Shown in pieces: positions 45,036 to 54,627 of a stretch of 64,000 bases of DNA. A model generated the notes under the pieces. The model was given only the letters and a program-made list of their open reading frames with translations, did no database searches and had not been told where the DNA came from. The position numbers and the translations under genes were made by a program. Within the stretch, counting starts at the first letter, position 1; every line of letters starts with the position of its first letter. Source of the stretch: Palsa-892 sp963751615 (lineage in GTDB: Bacteria > Pseudomonadota > Alphaproteobacteria > Rhizobiales > Xanthobacteraceae); contig CAVVVG010000007.1 of NCBI GenBank assembly GCA_963751615.1, forward strand, positions 248,001-312,000, given 5' to 3'.

Positions 45036-46433
45036 GTGTCTCTCGATGTTCAGCACTTGATGCCAGGAATCGAAATTGGTGGGTTTCGATTAGAAGAACT
45101 CATGCAAACAGGCGGGACATCTTTTATCTGGCGCGTTAGTCGCGCAGACATCAATTTTCCAATTGTGATGAAAATCCCCCGTCTAAGCTACGGCGAAAAT
45201 CCGATCACGATCGTAAGTTTTGAAGTCGAGAAAATCATCTTGCCCAGATTGAGTGGCAGCCACGTACCACAGTTTGTCGCAGCAGGAGATTTTGAAACCC
45301 CTTACATCGTAATGGAAAATATTCTCGGAACATCCTTGGGGAATTATCTTGATCAGCTGCCGTTGCTCCCTACTGAGGTTGCGCGCATAGGAGTGAAGAT
45401 CGCTACAGCACTTCATCAACTACATGAGCAGCATGTCATTCATCTCGATCTCAAGCCCAGCAATATTATATTGCGAACGAGCGGTGAAGCGGCGCTCATC
45501 GACTTTGGTTTTGCGCATCACGATCAACTTCCGGACTTACTCGCGGAAGAGTTCGACGGTCCGATAGGTACTGGCCCCTACGTATCGCCAGAGCAAATTT
45601 TCGAAATTCGTAATGACTCTCGAAGTGATATCTTTGCTTTAGGAGTGATTCTATATTTTTTTGCTACGGGTAAACGGCCGTTCGGTGACCCGTCTAGATT
45701 AAGTGAGTGGCGCCGTAGACTCTACATTGATCCAACTCCGCCGCGGGCATTGACACCTAATATTCCAACTTGGCTTCAGGAAATCATACTGCGTTGCCTT
45801 GAAATCGATCCAAACAAACGCCATCCGACTGCGGCGCAGCTTGCATTCGATCTTCAATATCCCGCGTGGATTTCACTCACCAAACGAGCGACGAAGCTGA
45901 AAAGTGACGGAGCATTACAGACCGCAAAACGTTGGTTGCGGTCGCGTAATTGGAAGCCGATTTCCCATGGCATCAATCGTCAGTTGTCTACCTCACCGAT
46001 TATCGCAGTTGCGATCGATTTACTGGACAAATCTTCCGCATTGGCGGAGGCACTCCGTGTCGCGACGCTTAGAGTTCTTGCAACCGAGCCCAATGCCCGT
46101 CTCGCATGTTTGAATGTTTTCAAAATGTCCCGCGTTCAGATTGACAATCTCGAGGATGAGCAGGGTAGAAATATCCACTTACAACGACTGGCAGAATTGA
46201 AGCACTGGGCGCAGCCGCTCGACTGGCCAGAGGACCGCATCACATATCAAGTCCTTGAGGCCACGGATCCGGCATCTGCCTTGTTGGAGTATGTTAGTGG
46301 CAATATCGTCGACCATTTGATTGTTGGCGCGCGCGCTAGTTCGGCAGTTAGACGTTACCTAGGAAGTGTTTCTTCCAAGATTGTTGCTGAAGCTCCCTGC
46401 ACCGTGACTGTGGTTCGCACGAAGAGAGAATAG
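45036..46433 (+). CDS. Ser/Thr protein kinase fused to a universal stress domain
   Basis: 465 residues with a GTG start at 45036. Residues 17-275 form a eukaryotic-like kinase: VMKIPR (catalytic Lys), HLDLKPSNII, DFGFA, an activation loop ending YVSPEQIF and the DIFALGVIL helix. A basic linker leads to a C-terminal UspA domain (about 315-462) starting IIAVAIDLLDKS and ending GARASSAVRRYLGSVSS, a degenerate nucleotide loop. No membrane segment is seen, so it is cytoplasmic. The fusion could couple nucleotide or stress status to protein phosphorylation. Confidence 0.88.
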   Translation: MSLDVQHLMPGIEIGGFRLEELMQTGGTSFIWRVSRADINFPIVMKIPRLSYGENPITIVSFEVEKIILPRLSGSHVPQFVAAGDFETPYIVMENILGTSLGNYLDQLPLLPTEVARIGVKIATALHQLHEQHVIHLDLKPSNIILRTSGEAALIDFGFAHHDQLPDLLAEEFDGPIGTGPYVSPEQIFEIRNDSRSDIFALGVILYFFATGKRPFGDPSRLSEWRRRLYIDPTPPRALTPNIPTWLQEIILRCLEIDPNKRHPTAAQLAFDLQYPAWISLTKRATKLKSDGALQTAKRWLRSRNWKPISHGINRQLSTSPIIAVAIDLLDKSSALAEALRVATLRVLATEPNARLACLNVFKMSRVQIDNLEDEQGRNIHLQRLAELKHWAQPLDWPEDRITYQVLEATDPASALLEYVSGNIVDHLIVGARASSAVRRYLGSVSSKIVAEAPCTVTVVRTKRE

Positions 46434-46445
46434 ACCGAGTTGAAT

Positions 46446-46459
46446 TTGATTTAGATCAA
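46446..46459. promoter_or_regulatory. FixK-type box for the cbb3 oxidase operon
   Basis: TTGATTTAGATCAA, consensus, centre 102 bp before the ccoN ATG; predicted transcript start near 46494. Confidence 0.85.
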
Positions 46460-46479
46460 GTACATAGCTTAGATTCTAT

Positions 46480-46561
46480 CGCAAAATTTTTGTTGAAATC
46501 GAGTTCTGAGCGGGACCAAACTTTCGTTTTACGAATACAGTGGAGCGCCGCTCAATGGCTC
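46480..46561 (+). repeat. ccoN leader sequence, duplicated inside ccoS
   Basis: These 82 bp (core promoter, leader and first codons of ccoN) recur at 54219-54299 with about 93% identity (one gap and about four substitutions). Confidence 0.9.
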
Positions 46562-48207
46562 AGCCGAATCACACTAAATATATGTTCGAGGCCGAAGGCG
46601 CTTTGGCGATCGCGTTCTTAATCGCGGCATTCATCAGCATCATTGCAGCAGCAAAGGCGCAGGACGCGCCTTTCGCATTTCATGCTTATCTCGCAGCCGC
46701 CGCCAGCGCTGCAGCCGCTTTTGCAATTTTTAATCGCTATTTTTCCCGCCCAGCCGAACTGCCACCGCAGGAGATCGCGGGCAAACCCAACTATAATATG
46801 GGGCCAGTGAAGTTCGCGACCGTCATCGCGATGTTCTGGGGCATTGCTGGATTCCTGGTGGGCTTGGCAATCGCGCTGCAACTTGCATGGCCCGAGCTTA
46901 ATTTTGATTTGCCATGGACGACCTTCGGGCGCTTACGACCACTTCATACTTCGGCGGTCATCTTCGCCTTCGGGGGTAATGTGTTGATCGCGACTTCTTT
47001 CTACGTCGTGCAGAAGACCAGTCGCGTACGGCTTGCTGGCGATCTCGCTCCTTGGTTTGTCGTGCTTGGCTATAACTTTTTCATTGTCATCGCCGGCACC
47101 GGCTACCTATTGGGCGTGACCCAATCCAAGGAATACGCCGAGCCCGAATGGTATGCGGACCTTTGGTTGACGATTGTTTGGGTCGTGTATTTGCTCGTCT
47201 TTCTGGCCACCATCATTAAACGCAAAGAGCCACATATCTTCGTCGCAAATTGGTTCTATCTCTCGTTCATTGTCACCGTCGCCGTGCTGCATATCGGAAA
47301 CAACTCTGCTCTGCCGGTATCAATATTCGGGTCGAAATCTTACGTCATCTGGGGCGGCATACAGGATGCAATGTTTCAGTGGTGGTATGGCCACAATGCG
47401 GTTGGTTTTTTTCTCACTGCGGGCTTCTTAGGCATCATGTACTACTTCGTCCCCAAGCGCGCAGAGCGGCCGGTTTACTCCTATCGACTGTCAATCGTGC
47501 ATTTTTGGGCATTGATTTTTCTTTACATCTGGGCCGGCCCTCATCATTTGCATTACACCGCCCTGCCGGACTGGACGCAGACGCTCGGCATGACCTTCTC
47601 GGTGATGTTGTGGATGCCGTCTTGGGGAGGAATGATCAACGGCCTGATGACGCTTTCGGGCGCATGGGACAAGCTGCGCACCGACCCGGTGCTGCGCATG
47701 ATGGTTGTGTCGGTTGCCTTTTACGGAATGTCGACATTCGAAGGTCCGGTGATGTCGATCAAAGTTGTCAATTCGCTCAGCCACTATACTGATTGGACCA
47801 TCGGTCATGTCCATTCCGGTGCGCTCGGCTGGGTTGGATTCGTTTCATTCGGTGCGATTTACTGCCTCGTCCCTTGGCTGTGGAATTGCCGAGAGCTCTA
47901 TAGCCTCAAGCTTGTAAACTGGCACTTTTGGATATCGACCATCGGCATTGTATTTTACGTTTCGGCGATGTGGGTCTCGGGCGTTTTGCAAGGTCTGATG
48001 TGGCGGGCGTACACCTCGCTTGGTTTTCTTGAATATTCCTTCATCGAGACGGTCGAGGCGATGCATCCATTTTACATAATTCGGGCGGCTGGCGGCGCGC
48101 TGTTCGTCGTGGGAGCGCTAATCATGGCTTACAATTTATGGATGACCGTGCGTGCTGGCGAGATCAAAGAGTCAGCATCACAAATGGCGCTGCAACCAGC
48201 TGAGTAA
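46555..48207 (+). CDS. ccoN: cbb3-type cytochrome c oxidase subunit I
   Basis: 550-residue catalytic subunit with about 14 membrane helices. Heme b and heme-copper histidines appear in HTSAVIFAFGG, WWYGHNAVGFF, GPHHLHYTALPDW and HYTDWTIGHVHSG. It reduces O2 to water with very high affinity, so it serves microaerobic respiration. The ATG at 46555 (MAQPNHTKYMF), with GGAG 9 nt upstream, is preferred to the GTG at 46540. First gene of ccoNOQP-GHIS, under a consensus FixK box. Confidence 0.96.
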   Translation: MAQPNHTKYMFEAEGALAIAFLIAAFISIIAAAKAQDAPFAFHAYLAAAASAAAAFAIFNRYFSRPAELPPQEIAGKPNYNMGPVKFATVIAMFWGIAGFLVGLAIALQLAWPELNFDLPWTTFGRLRPLHTSAVIFAFGGNVLIATSFYVVQKTSRVRLAGDLAPWFVVLGYNFFIVIAGTGYLLGVTQSKEYAEPEWYADLWLTIVWVVYLLVFLATIIKRKEPHIFVANWFYLSFIVTVAVLHIGNNSALPVSIFGSKSYVIWGGIQDAMFQWWYGHNAVGFFLTAGFLGIMYYFVPKRAERPVYSYRLSIVHFWALIFLYIWAGPHHLHYTALPDWTQTLGMTFSVMLWMPSWGGMINGLMTLSGAWDKLRTDPVLRMMVVSVAFYGMSTFEGPVMSIKVVNSLSHYTDWTIGHVHSGALGWVGFVSFGAIYCLVPWLWNCRELYSLKLVNWHFWISTIGIVFYVSAMWVSGVLQGLMWRAYTSLGFLEYSFIETVEAMHPFYIIRAAGGALFVVGALIMAYNLWMTVRAGEIKESASQMALQPAE

Positions 48208-48218
48208 GGAATTCACTA

Positions 48219-48950
48219 ATGTCTGTGTGGACCCGCCATCAGATTCTCGAGAAGAACTCGATCCTTCTCATTCTTGGCATTCTTCTTGTAATCGCCATTG
48301 GCGGTATCGTGGAGATCGTACCGCTTTTCTATCTTAGGAGTACGATTGAAAAGGTAGACGGCATGCGACCATATACGCCGCTTGAGCTTGCCGGACGTGC
48401 GATCTACGTGCGCGAGGGCTGTTATCTGTGCCACTCTCAAATGATTTGGCCGCTGCGCGATGAAGTCGAACGCTATGGCCATTACTCACTTGCTGCCGAA
48501 AGTATGTATGACCATCCGTTCCAATGGGGCTCGAAACGCACTGGGCCTGACCTTGCTCGCGTTGGAGGAAAATATTCCGACGAGTGGCAAGTCGCTCATC
48601 TCGTCGATCCGCGTGCCGTCGTTCCACAATCGATCATGCCGAGCTACTCTTTCCTGGCGCACACTGATCTCGACTTTCGCGCGATTGCGAGCCATATGAA
48701 AGTGAACCGAGCAATCGGTGTACCGTATACGGACGAGCAAATAGAAAATGCGGTCGCCGATTTGCGCGCACAGGCAAACCCAGACGATCCCGGAGTTGCC
48801 GGTATGCAAAAGCGCTATCCGAGAGCGGCTGCTCGCGACTTCGACGGCAACCCGAAGATCACCGAGATGGATGCGCTCATCGCCTATCTACAGATGCTCG
48901 GTACTCTCGTCGACTTCAAACTTTACAACGAAAAGGCGAATCTACGCTGA
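48219..48950 (+). CDS. ccoO: cbb3 oxidase subunit II, mono-heme cytochrome c
   Basis: 243 residues with one N-terminal membrane anchor (about residues 16-40) and a periplasmic cytochrome c domain. Heme motif CYLCHSQM, with an axial Met candidate in SIMPSYSF. It passes electrons from CcoP to CcoN. It follows ccoN by 11 bp. Family-typical length. Confidence 0.95.
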   Translation: MSVWTRHQILEKNSILLILGILLVIAIGGIVEIVPLFYLRSTIEKVDGMRPYTPLELAGRAIYVREGCYLCHSQMIWPLRDEVERYGHYSLAAESMYDHPFQWGSKRTGPDLARVGGKYSDEWQVAHLVDPRAVVPQSIMPSYSFLAHTDLDFRAIASHMKVNRAIGVPYTDEQIENAVADLRAQANPDDPGVAGMQKRYPRAAARDFDGNPKITEMDALIAYLQMLGTLVDFKLYNEKANLR

Positions 48951-48963
48951 GGATGGCACGGCC

Positions 48964-49128
48964 ATGAAGCTTGAACTGACGATAGACACTCTGATCTCCA
49001 GTCTGGTCACAATTTGGTGGACGCCGATTTTCGTTGCGCTTTTCCTCGCTGTGCTTGCCTATGCTTTCTGGCCGCGAAACCGCCAAACCTTCGATGCCGC
49101 TGCTCGGCTGCCGTTGAGAGAGGACTAA
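48964..49128 (+). CDS. ccoQ: cbb3 oxidase small subunit CcoQ
   Basis: 54 residues (MKLELTIDTLISSLVTIWW...) with a single membrane helix (about 17-37) and the family ending YAFWPRNRQTFDAAARLPL. It stabilises the complex. It is embedded in a longer non-coding frame; the ATG at 48964 is 13 bp after ccoO and 4 bp before ccoP. Confidence 0.92.
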   Translation: MKLELTIDTLISSLVTIWWTPIFVALFLAVLAYAFWPRNRQTFDAAARLPLRED

Positions 49129-49132
49129 CGAC

Positions 49133-50005
49133 ATGGCCCGGGATAAGAATGTTGACGCCTTTTCAGGCACCGCAACGACCGGACACGAGTGGGACGGCAT
49201 CAGAGAACTCAATACGCCGCTGCCGCGTTGGTGGGTTTGGCTGTTTTACGCCACTATCGTCTGGGCTTTCGGCTACTGGGTAGTCTATCCAGCATGGCCG
49301 ACGGTCAGTGGATATACAGCGGGTCTATTCGGATATTCGTCTCGAATGGACGTCAGTATAGAGCTTGCCAGACTGGACCGAGTACGCGGCGAGAAGTCAG
49401 TATTATTGCAAAGCGCTTCACTCGCTGAGATCGAGAAAGATCCAACGCTGCTGGCGTTCGCAAGGGCTCAGGGGAAAGCGGCATTCGGTAACAACTGCGC
49501 ACCCTGCCATGGCACTGGTGCAGCTGGTTCTAAGGGTTATCCGAACCTCAACGATGATGAATGGCTATGGGGTGGGACCATCGATCAGATCCATCAATCC
49601 ATCCAATTCGGTATTCGCTCAGGTCATCCGGAGTTGCGCGAGAGCTTAATGCCGGGTTTCGGAAAGGATGGGCTTCTCGAGCGCAACGAAATCATTACGG
49701 TAACTAACTATGTGCGCTCATTGGCCGGGCTATCAGTTCGGGTGGGCACTGACCTCACCGTCGGTCGGAAGATTTTTTCGGATAAATGCGCTACGTGCCA
49801 CAGCGAAAACGGCAAGGGCAACCAGGAAGTTGGTGCTCCGGACCTGACCGACCGCATATGGCTCTATGGCTCTGAAGAAGCGACAATCATGGATGTCATC
49901 ACTAGTGGTCGTACGGGAGTGATGCCGGCCTGGGTCGATCGGCTCGATCCGGTGGCGATCAAATCGCTCTCAGTTTATGTGCACACTCTCGGCGGCGGCA
50001 AATAG
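49133..50005 (+). CDS. ccoP: cbb3 oxidase subunit III, di-heme cytochrome c
   Basis: 290 residues: an N-terminal anchor (WWVWLFYATIVWAFGYWVVYP) and two cytochrome c domains with CAPCHGTG and CATCHSEN. It accepts electrons from soluble cytochrome c and hands them to CcoO. The first ATG is 4 bp after the ccoQ stop. Confidence 0.95.
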   Translation: MARDKNVDAFSGTATTGHEWDGIRELNTPLPRWWVWLFYATIVWAFGYWVVYPAWPTVSGYTAGLFGYSSRMDVSIELARLDRVRGEKSVLLQSASLAEIEKDPTLLAFARAQGKAAFGNNCAPCHGTGAAGSKGYPNLNDDEWLWGGTIDQIHQSIQFGIRSGHPELRESLMPGFGKDGLLERNEIITVTNYVRSLAGLSVRVGTDLTVGRKIFSDKCATCHSENGKGNQEVGAPDLTDRIWLYGSEEATIMDVITSGRTGVMPAWVDRLDPVAIKSLSVYVHTLGGGK

Positions 50006-50014
50006 ACTCTCTCG

Positions 50015-51463
50015 ATGAACCAATTTCTCAATCCCACGGACATCGACTACGGGCCGCTCTATGCCGCTCACAAGAAAGTCTATCCTCAGAGCGTCAGGGG
50101 TACATTTCGCAACATCAAGTGGAGGTTGATGGCTTTCTGCCTCGGCATCTATTACATCGTGCCGTTCATTCGCTGGGATCGCGGGCCGAACGCGCCGAGC
50201 CAGGCAGCGCTCGTCGATTTTCCGAACCGACGATTCTATTTCTTCTTCATCGAGCTTTGGCCGCAGGAAGTTTATTATTTTACCGGCCTCTTGATCATCG
50301 CCGCCATGGCGCTGTTTTTGATGAACGCAATCGGCGGGCGCATCTGGTGCGGTTATTTGTGCCCACAGACGGTCTGGACGGATCTCTTCTATGCCGTCGA
50401 GCGATTGATCGAAGGTGACCGCCGCGAACGCATTAGAAAAGAACAAGAATCGCTCACGCCGCGGCGCACCATTGAGATTGCAACAAAACATGCGATCTGG
50501 CTTGGAATTGCCTGGTGGACCGGCGGCGCCTGGGTTCTCTACTTTGCTGATGCGCCGACCCTAGTGCGGGAGTTAGCGACATTCCAGGCGCCAATAATCG
50601 CCTATATCTGGATCGGCATTCTTACATTCACGACTTATACGCTCGCAGGTTTCATGCGCGAACAGGTCTGCGTCTATATGTGTCCATGGCCGCGCATTCA
50701 AGCGGCGCTGACCGACGAATGGGCGTTGAACGTCAGCTATCGTCGCGACCGTGGCGAACCTCGCATGTCGCTCAAGACAGCCCAGGAGCTGCGCGCAACG
50801 GGTCAACCGGCCGGCGACTGTATCGAATGCCGCCAGTGTGTGGCCGTATGCCCAACTGGCATTGACATCCGCGAGGGCGCGCAGCTTGGCTGCATCCAGT
50901 GTGGCCTTTGCATCGACGCCTGCGACGAAGTGATGCGTCGGATCGCACGACCGATGCGGCTGATCGCATACGATAATGACGTCAACATCAAGCGCCGGCT
51001 CGAGGGCAAAAGTGAAGTTTATCGCTTCGTACGCCCTCGCACCATTATTTACGCGAGCGTGATTGTGGTGGCCGGTTCGCTGATGATGTACACGCTTGCG
51101 ACACGCGCGTTCCTTGATATTAATGTGCTACATGATCGCAATCCGCTGGCGGTCACACTCGCCGACGGCTCTGTGCGAAATGCCTATACGGTGCATCTTT
51201 TCAACAAGCGCACTTATCATCGTACACTCGCTCTCAATCTTGAAGGACTGCCCGGCGCCCAGCTACAAATTGTCGGCCTCGACAACGTGACCGAAGGCCA
51301 GCCGCATATTGTCATTGGACCCGATCAAACTACTGAGCTTCGTGTGCTGGTGACGGCACCTACTGACGTCAAGATCCAAAAATCGACCGTTGTAAAATTC
51401 CGCGTCGCCGACATCGCTGTGCGAGAAACAGCGAGTGCAACGGATCACTTTATCTTGCCTTGA
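50015..51463 (+). CDS. ccoG: Cytochrome oxidase accessory protein CcoG (ferredoxin-like)
   Basis: 482 residues, starting MNQFLNPTDIDYGPLYAAHKK. It has several membrane helices and two 4Fe-4S motifs (CIECRQCVAVCPTGIDI and CIQCGLCIDACDEVM), then a periplasmic C-terminal Ig-like domain. CcoG is reported as a copper reductase needed for cbb3 assembly. Full length, no damage. Confidence 0.94.
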   Translation: MNQFLNPTDIDYGPLYAAHKKVYPQSVRGTFRNIKWRLMAFCLGIYYIVPFIRWDRGPNAPSQAALVDFPNRRFYFFFIELWPQEVYYFTGLLIIAAMALFLMNAIGGRIWCGYLCPQTVWTDLFYAVERLIEGDRRERIRKEQESLTPRRTIEIATKHAIWLGIAWWTGGAWVLYFADAPTLVRELATFQAPIIAYIWIGILTFTTYTLAGFMREQVCVYMCPWPRIQAALTDEWALNVSYRRDRGEPRMSLKTAQELRATGQPAGDCIECRQCVAVCPTGIDIREGAQLGCIQCGLCIDACDEVMRRIARPMRLIAYDNDVNIKRRLEGKSEVYRFVRPRTIIYASVIVVAGSLMMYTLATRAFLDINVLHDRNPLAVTLADGSVRNAYTVHLFNKRTYHRTLALNLEGLPGAQLQIVGLDNVTEGQPHIVIGPDQTTELRVLVTAPTDVKIQKSTVVKFRVADIAVRETASATDHFILP

Positions 51464-51479
51464 GTTGAGGAAGCATAGA

Positions 51480-51977
51480 ATGTTGAGTCGCGATCAAACC
51501 AAACCATTGACCGGCCGTGCGGTCTTCCTTTGGCTCGTTGCTTTTTTCGGCATTGTCTTAGTCGTAAACGGTGTTATGGCAAAGCTTGCTATCGATACCC
51601 TACCAGGTACTGAGGTTGACAGCGCCTATAGCGCAAGCCTTGCCTATAATTCAGAAATCACTGCAGCGCACGATCAGGAGGAGCGCAGCTGGCAAGTTAC
51701 CGCGCATATCGAACGTTATCCCGATGGCCATGTCAGCGTTAAATTGCAAGCGCGCGACGGCAACGGTGCGCCAATTACGGGAATGGTATTCTCAGCACTG
51801 CTCGAGCGCCCGACCGACAAGCGCGCTGATCGGTTTATCGCGCTAATCGACAATGGCAACGGCGTTTATCGCGGTGATGCCTACGACGTGATGCCCGGTC
51901 AGTGGGACATGGTACTCGTGGCTGAACGCAATGCACATCGCCTGTTTCGTTCGAAAAATCGCATGGTGTTGCAATGA
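51480..51977 (+). CDS. ccoH: FixH/CcoH family assembly protein
   Basis: 165 residues from the ATG at 51480 (MLSRDQTKPLTGRAVFLW), with GAGGAAG just upstream. One N-terminal membrane anchor and a periplasmic beta domain (WQVTAHIERYPDGHV..., GVYRGDAYDVMPGQWD). It is required for stable cbb3 assembly. The ccoI ATG overlaps its stop by 4 bp. Confidence 0.92.
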   Translation: MLSRDQTKPLTGRAVFLWLVAFFGIVLVVNGVMAKLAIDTLPGTEVDSAYSASLAYNSEITAAHDQEERSWQVTAHIERYPDGHVSVKLQARDGNGAPITGMVFSALLERPTDKRADRFIALIDNGNGVYRGDAYDVMPGQWDMVLVAERNAHRLFRSKNRMVLQ

Positions 51978-54194
51978 CGGACGTCAGTATCAGCACACAT
52001 TCGATGGTTGAAATACGTGACCTTTCACATTTCATCAGGCATCTCGAGAGCGGGCTTGCACATATGGACCTTGCAGTCGAGGGCATCAATTGCGCCGGCT
52101 GCATGGCAAAGATCGAGAAAAACCTATCGGCCCTCCCGAATGTGACGAACGCTCGCGTCAACCTAACGAGAGGTCGCGTCGCCATCGAATGGAAGGATGG
52201 CACGCTCGATCCAGTGCGGGTGATCGATCGATTAGCTGAACTCGGCTACAAAGCCTATCCATTCGAATCTGCTCGTGCCGAATCTGAGGAAGAGCGGGAC
52301 ACGCAGTTTCTGCTGCGCTGCCTCGGCGTCGCCGCCTTTGCAGCCATGAATATTATGTTGCTATCGGTATCGGTCTGGTCCGGCAATGTAACCGACATCA
52401 CCCAGGAACAGCGCGACTTCTTTCATTGGCTCTCCGCGCTCATTGCACTGCCAGCCGCAGCCTACGCCGGTCAGCCATTCTTCCGCTCGGCAATCCGCGC
52501 GCTGCTCGCGCGCAATCTCAATATGGACGTGCCGATCACGCTTGGGGTTGTGCTCGCGCTCGCCATGTCGGTGGTGGAAACGCTCCAGCATGCAGAGCAC
52601 GCATATTTTGACTCGGCAATCATGCTGCTCACTTTCCTACTTATCGGTCGCACGCTTGATCAGAACATGCGACGGCGCACGCGTGCGGCCGCTACGAATC
52701 TCGCGGCTTTTAAAGCTAAAACGGCAACGAAATTTATTTCAGAGACCGAGATCTGCGAAGTTCCCGTTGCTACGGTTCGCCCCGGCGATCTTGTAATGGT
52801 GCGGCCAGGTGAGCGCCTAGCCGTCGACGGAATCGTTTCGGAAGGTCGATCGGAAATCGATCAAAGTTTGATCACCGGAGAAACGATGCACGTCCCAGCC
52901 GATAAGGGAACCATGGTCTATGCGGGTACGCTTAATATTTCTGGCGTGTTGCACGTTCGCACGGTAGCGGCTGCAAAGCTCACGTTACTTGATGAAGTGA
53001 CGCGAACTCCTCGACAATGCCATACAAGTTCGCTCACACTATATACGGCTCGCTGACCGTGCGGCACGACTCTATGCGCCGGTCGTGCATGTAACGGCTC
53101 TCGCAACTATGCTTGGCTGGGTCGCCGCTGGTGCAAGTTGGCACGACGCTATTATCACAGCGATCGCCGTTCTAATTATTACTTGCCCCTGCGCGCTCGG
53201 GCTTGCCATTCCGGTCGTACAGGTGGTCGCCTCTGGCGCCCTTTTCAGAGCCGGCGTGCTCTTTAACGCGGGCGATGCCATCGAACGGCTCGCTGACATT
53301 GACACGGTGGTTTTCGACAAGACTGGAACCCTCACCCTGCCCGAACCCGAGATTGTGAATTTTGCTGAAATTCCGGCCGACATGCTTGTGCTCGCAGGAC
53401 GCCTTTCGCTTTCTAGTAGCCATCCGCTTGCAACTGCCCTGGCGCGCGCCGCGGGCGTAAGCACTCCGATGGAAAGCGCAGTTGAAGTGCCCGGCGAAGG
53501 CGTTCGAGCAGAATTAAACGGCGTCGAACTTCGCCTTGGCAGTCCATCCTTCTGTGCGACAGAAATGCAAGCGCAAGCCCTCACAGTTGTCGAACCCGGA
53601 ACCTCGACCATTACATTTCGTCGTGGCGATGAATGTTATATCTTCGCCGTTCGCCAAAAGCTGCGGCCTGATGCGGCTGCAACGATCGCTCGATTGAAGC
53701 GGCAAAGTTGCTCGATCGAAATTCTGTCTGGTGATCACGGGGAAGCGGTGGAACGAGCTGCGCGGGCCCTCGGCATCGAAACCTTTCGCGCGGCGATCAA
53801 GCCGGCCGAAAAGATCGCGCACATCGAAGTGCTCAAGAAAAAAAGCCGCAAGGTGTTGATGGTCGGCGACGGCCTAAATGATGCTCCCGCGCTCGCCGCC
53901 GCAAATGCCTCGCTATCGCCTGTAAGCGCCCTCCACCTCACGCAGGCGGCGGCTGATGCCATCTTTCTGGGGGAGCACCTTGCACCAGTCGCCGATGCGC
54001 TTGCGATCGCCCGCCGCGCCAAGCGGCTGATGCGGCAAAATCTTTGGCTTGCAATGCTCTACAATGCGATCGCCGTACCGATCGCCATTGCTGGCCTTGC
54101 GACCCCGTTGGTGGCGGCATTGGCAATGTCGGGTTCTTCGCTCCTGGTCACGGTGAACGCATTGCGCGCGAAATCTTCGAGAGGGATCGGCTAA
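51974..54194 (+). pseudogene. ccoI: Copper-exporting P1B-ATPase CcoI/FixI, with one-base frameshift
   Basis: The first part (51974-53056) has a heavy-metal domain (GINCAGCMAK), membrane helices and the actuator TGE motif (SLITGETMHVP). It fails after LTLLDEVTR, where one extra A near 53006 shifts the frame. Dropping it restores LLDNAIQVRSHYIRLADRAA and LYAPVVHVTA, then CPCALGL, DKTGTLT and GDGLNDAPA through to the stop. Corrected length is 739 aa, normal for CcoI. The pump supplies copper for the oxidase active site. Either a real inactivating change or a sequence error. Confidence 0.9.
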
Positions 54195-54428
54195 TGGAAG
54201 TGCTAATTTATCTCGTGCCGCAAAATTTTTGTTGAAATCGAGTTTGGGCGGGACCAAACTTTCATTTTACGAATACCGTGGAGCGCTGCTCAATGGCTCG
54301 CGCTAACTCTTGGCCCACTCGGGCTCGGTTCCTTCCTGTGGTCGCTAAAAAACGGGCCGTACGATGATCTCGATGGCGCAGTCTGGCGCGCTATTCAGGA
54401 AGATGATGAATCGACGGGGCGAGATTAA
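54194..54428 (+). pseudogene. ccoS: cbb3 assembly protein CcoS/FixS, split by a 76-bp insertion
   Basis: The ATG at 54194 overlaps the ccoI stop (TAATG) and begins MEVLIYLVP. The next 76 bp (54221-54296) are foreign and bring a stop (TGA 54233). From 54297 the original frame resumes: LALTLGPLGLGSFLWSLKNG then PYDDLDGAVWRAIQEDDE to the stop at 54428. Joining the two parts gives a 52-residue CcoS of normal length. CcoS is needed to insert heme and copper into the oxidase. Confidence 0.92.
54219..54299 (+). repeat. Diverged copy of the ccoN leader inserted in ccoS
   Basis: Matches 46480-46561 with about 93% identity (one gap, about four substitutions). It includes GCGGGACCAAACTTTC, GTGGAGCG and the first codons of ccoN (ATGGCTC). 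No flanking target-site duplication or terminal inverted repeat is seen. The FixK box is not included. Confidence 0.92.
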
Positions 54429-54627
54429 TTTTTAAAAATGGGCAACGCGCCACCAAATATGACCGTCAATTACAAAAATTCGGCGCCATTCGATCGGTTC
54501 TGACGGCAACATTATCGCTGATGACGATAATACGATCACCAATTCCACGATCGTCACAACGGGCTCCATGCTTTTCGCTTAGGCGTTAGTCCAAGCCGAA
54601 TTACAGTCTGACCTGGAGATATGTCAG

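Noticed and set aside
54429..54627. Possible small gene between ccoS and the NSS transporter
   Set aside because: Frames are short and interrupted; the Asp/Thr-rich stretch (near 54510-54580) has no start or ribosome site.
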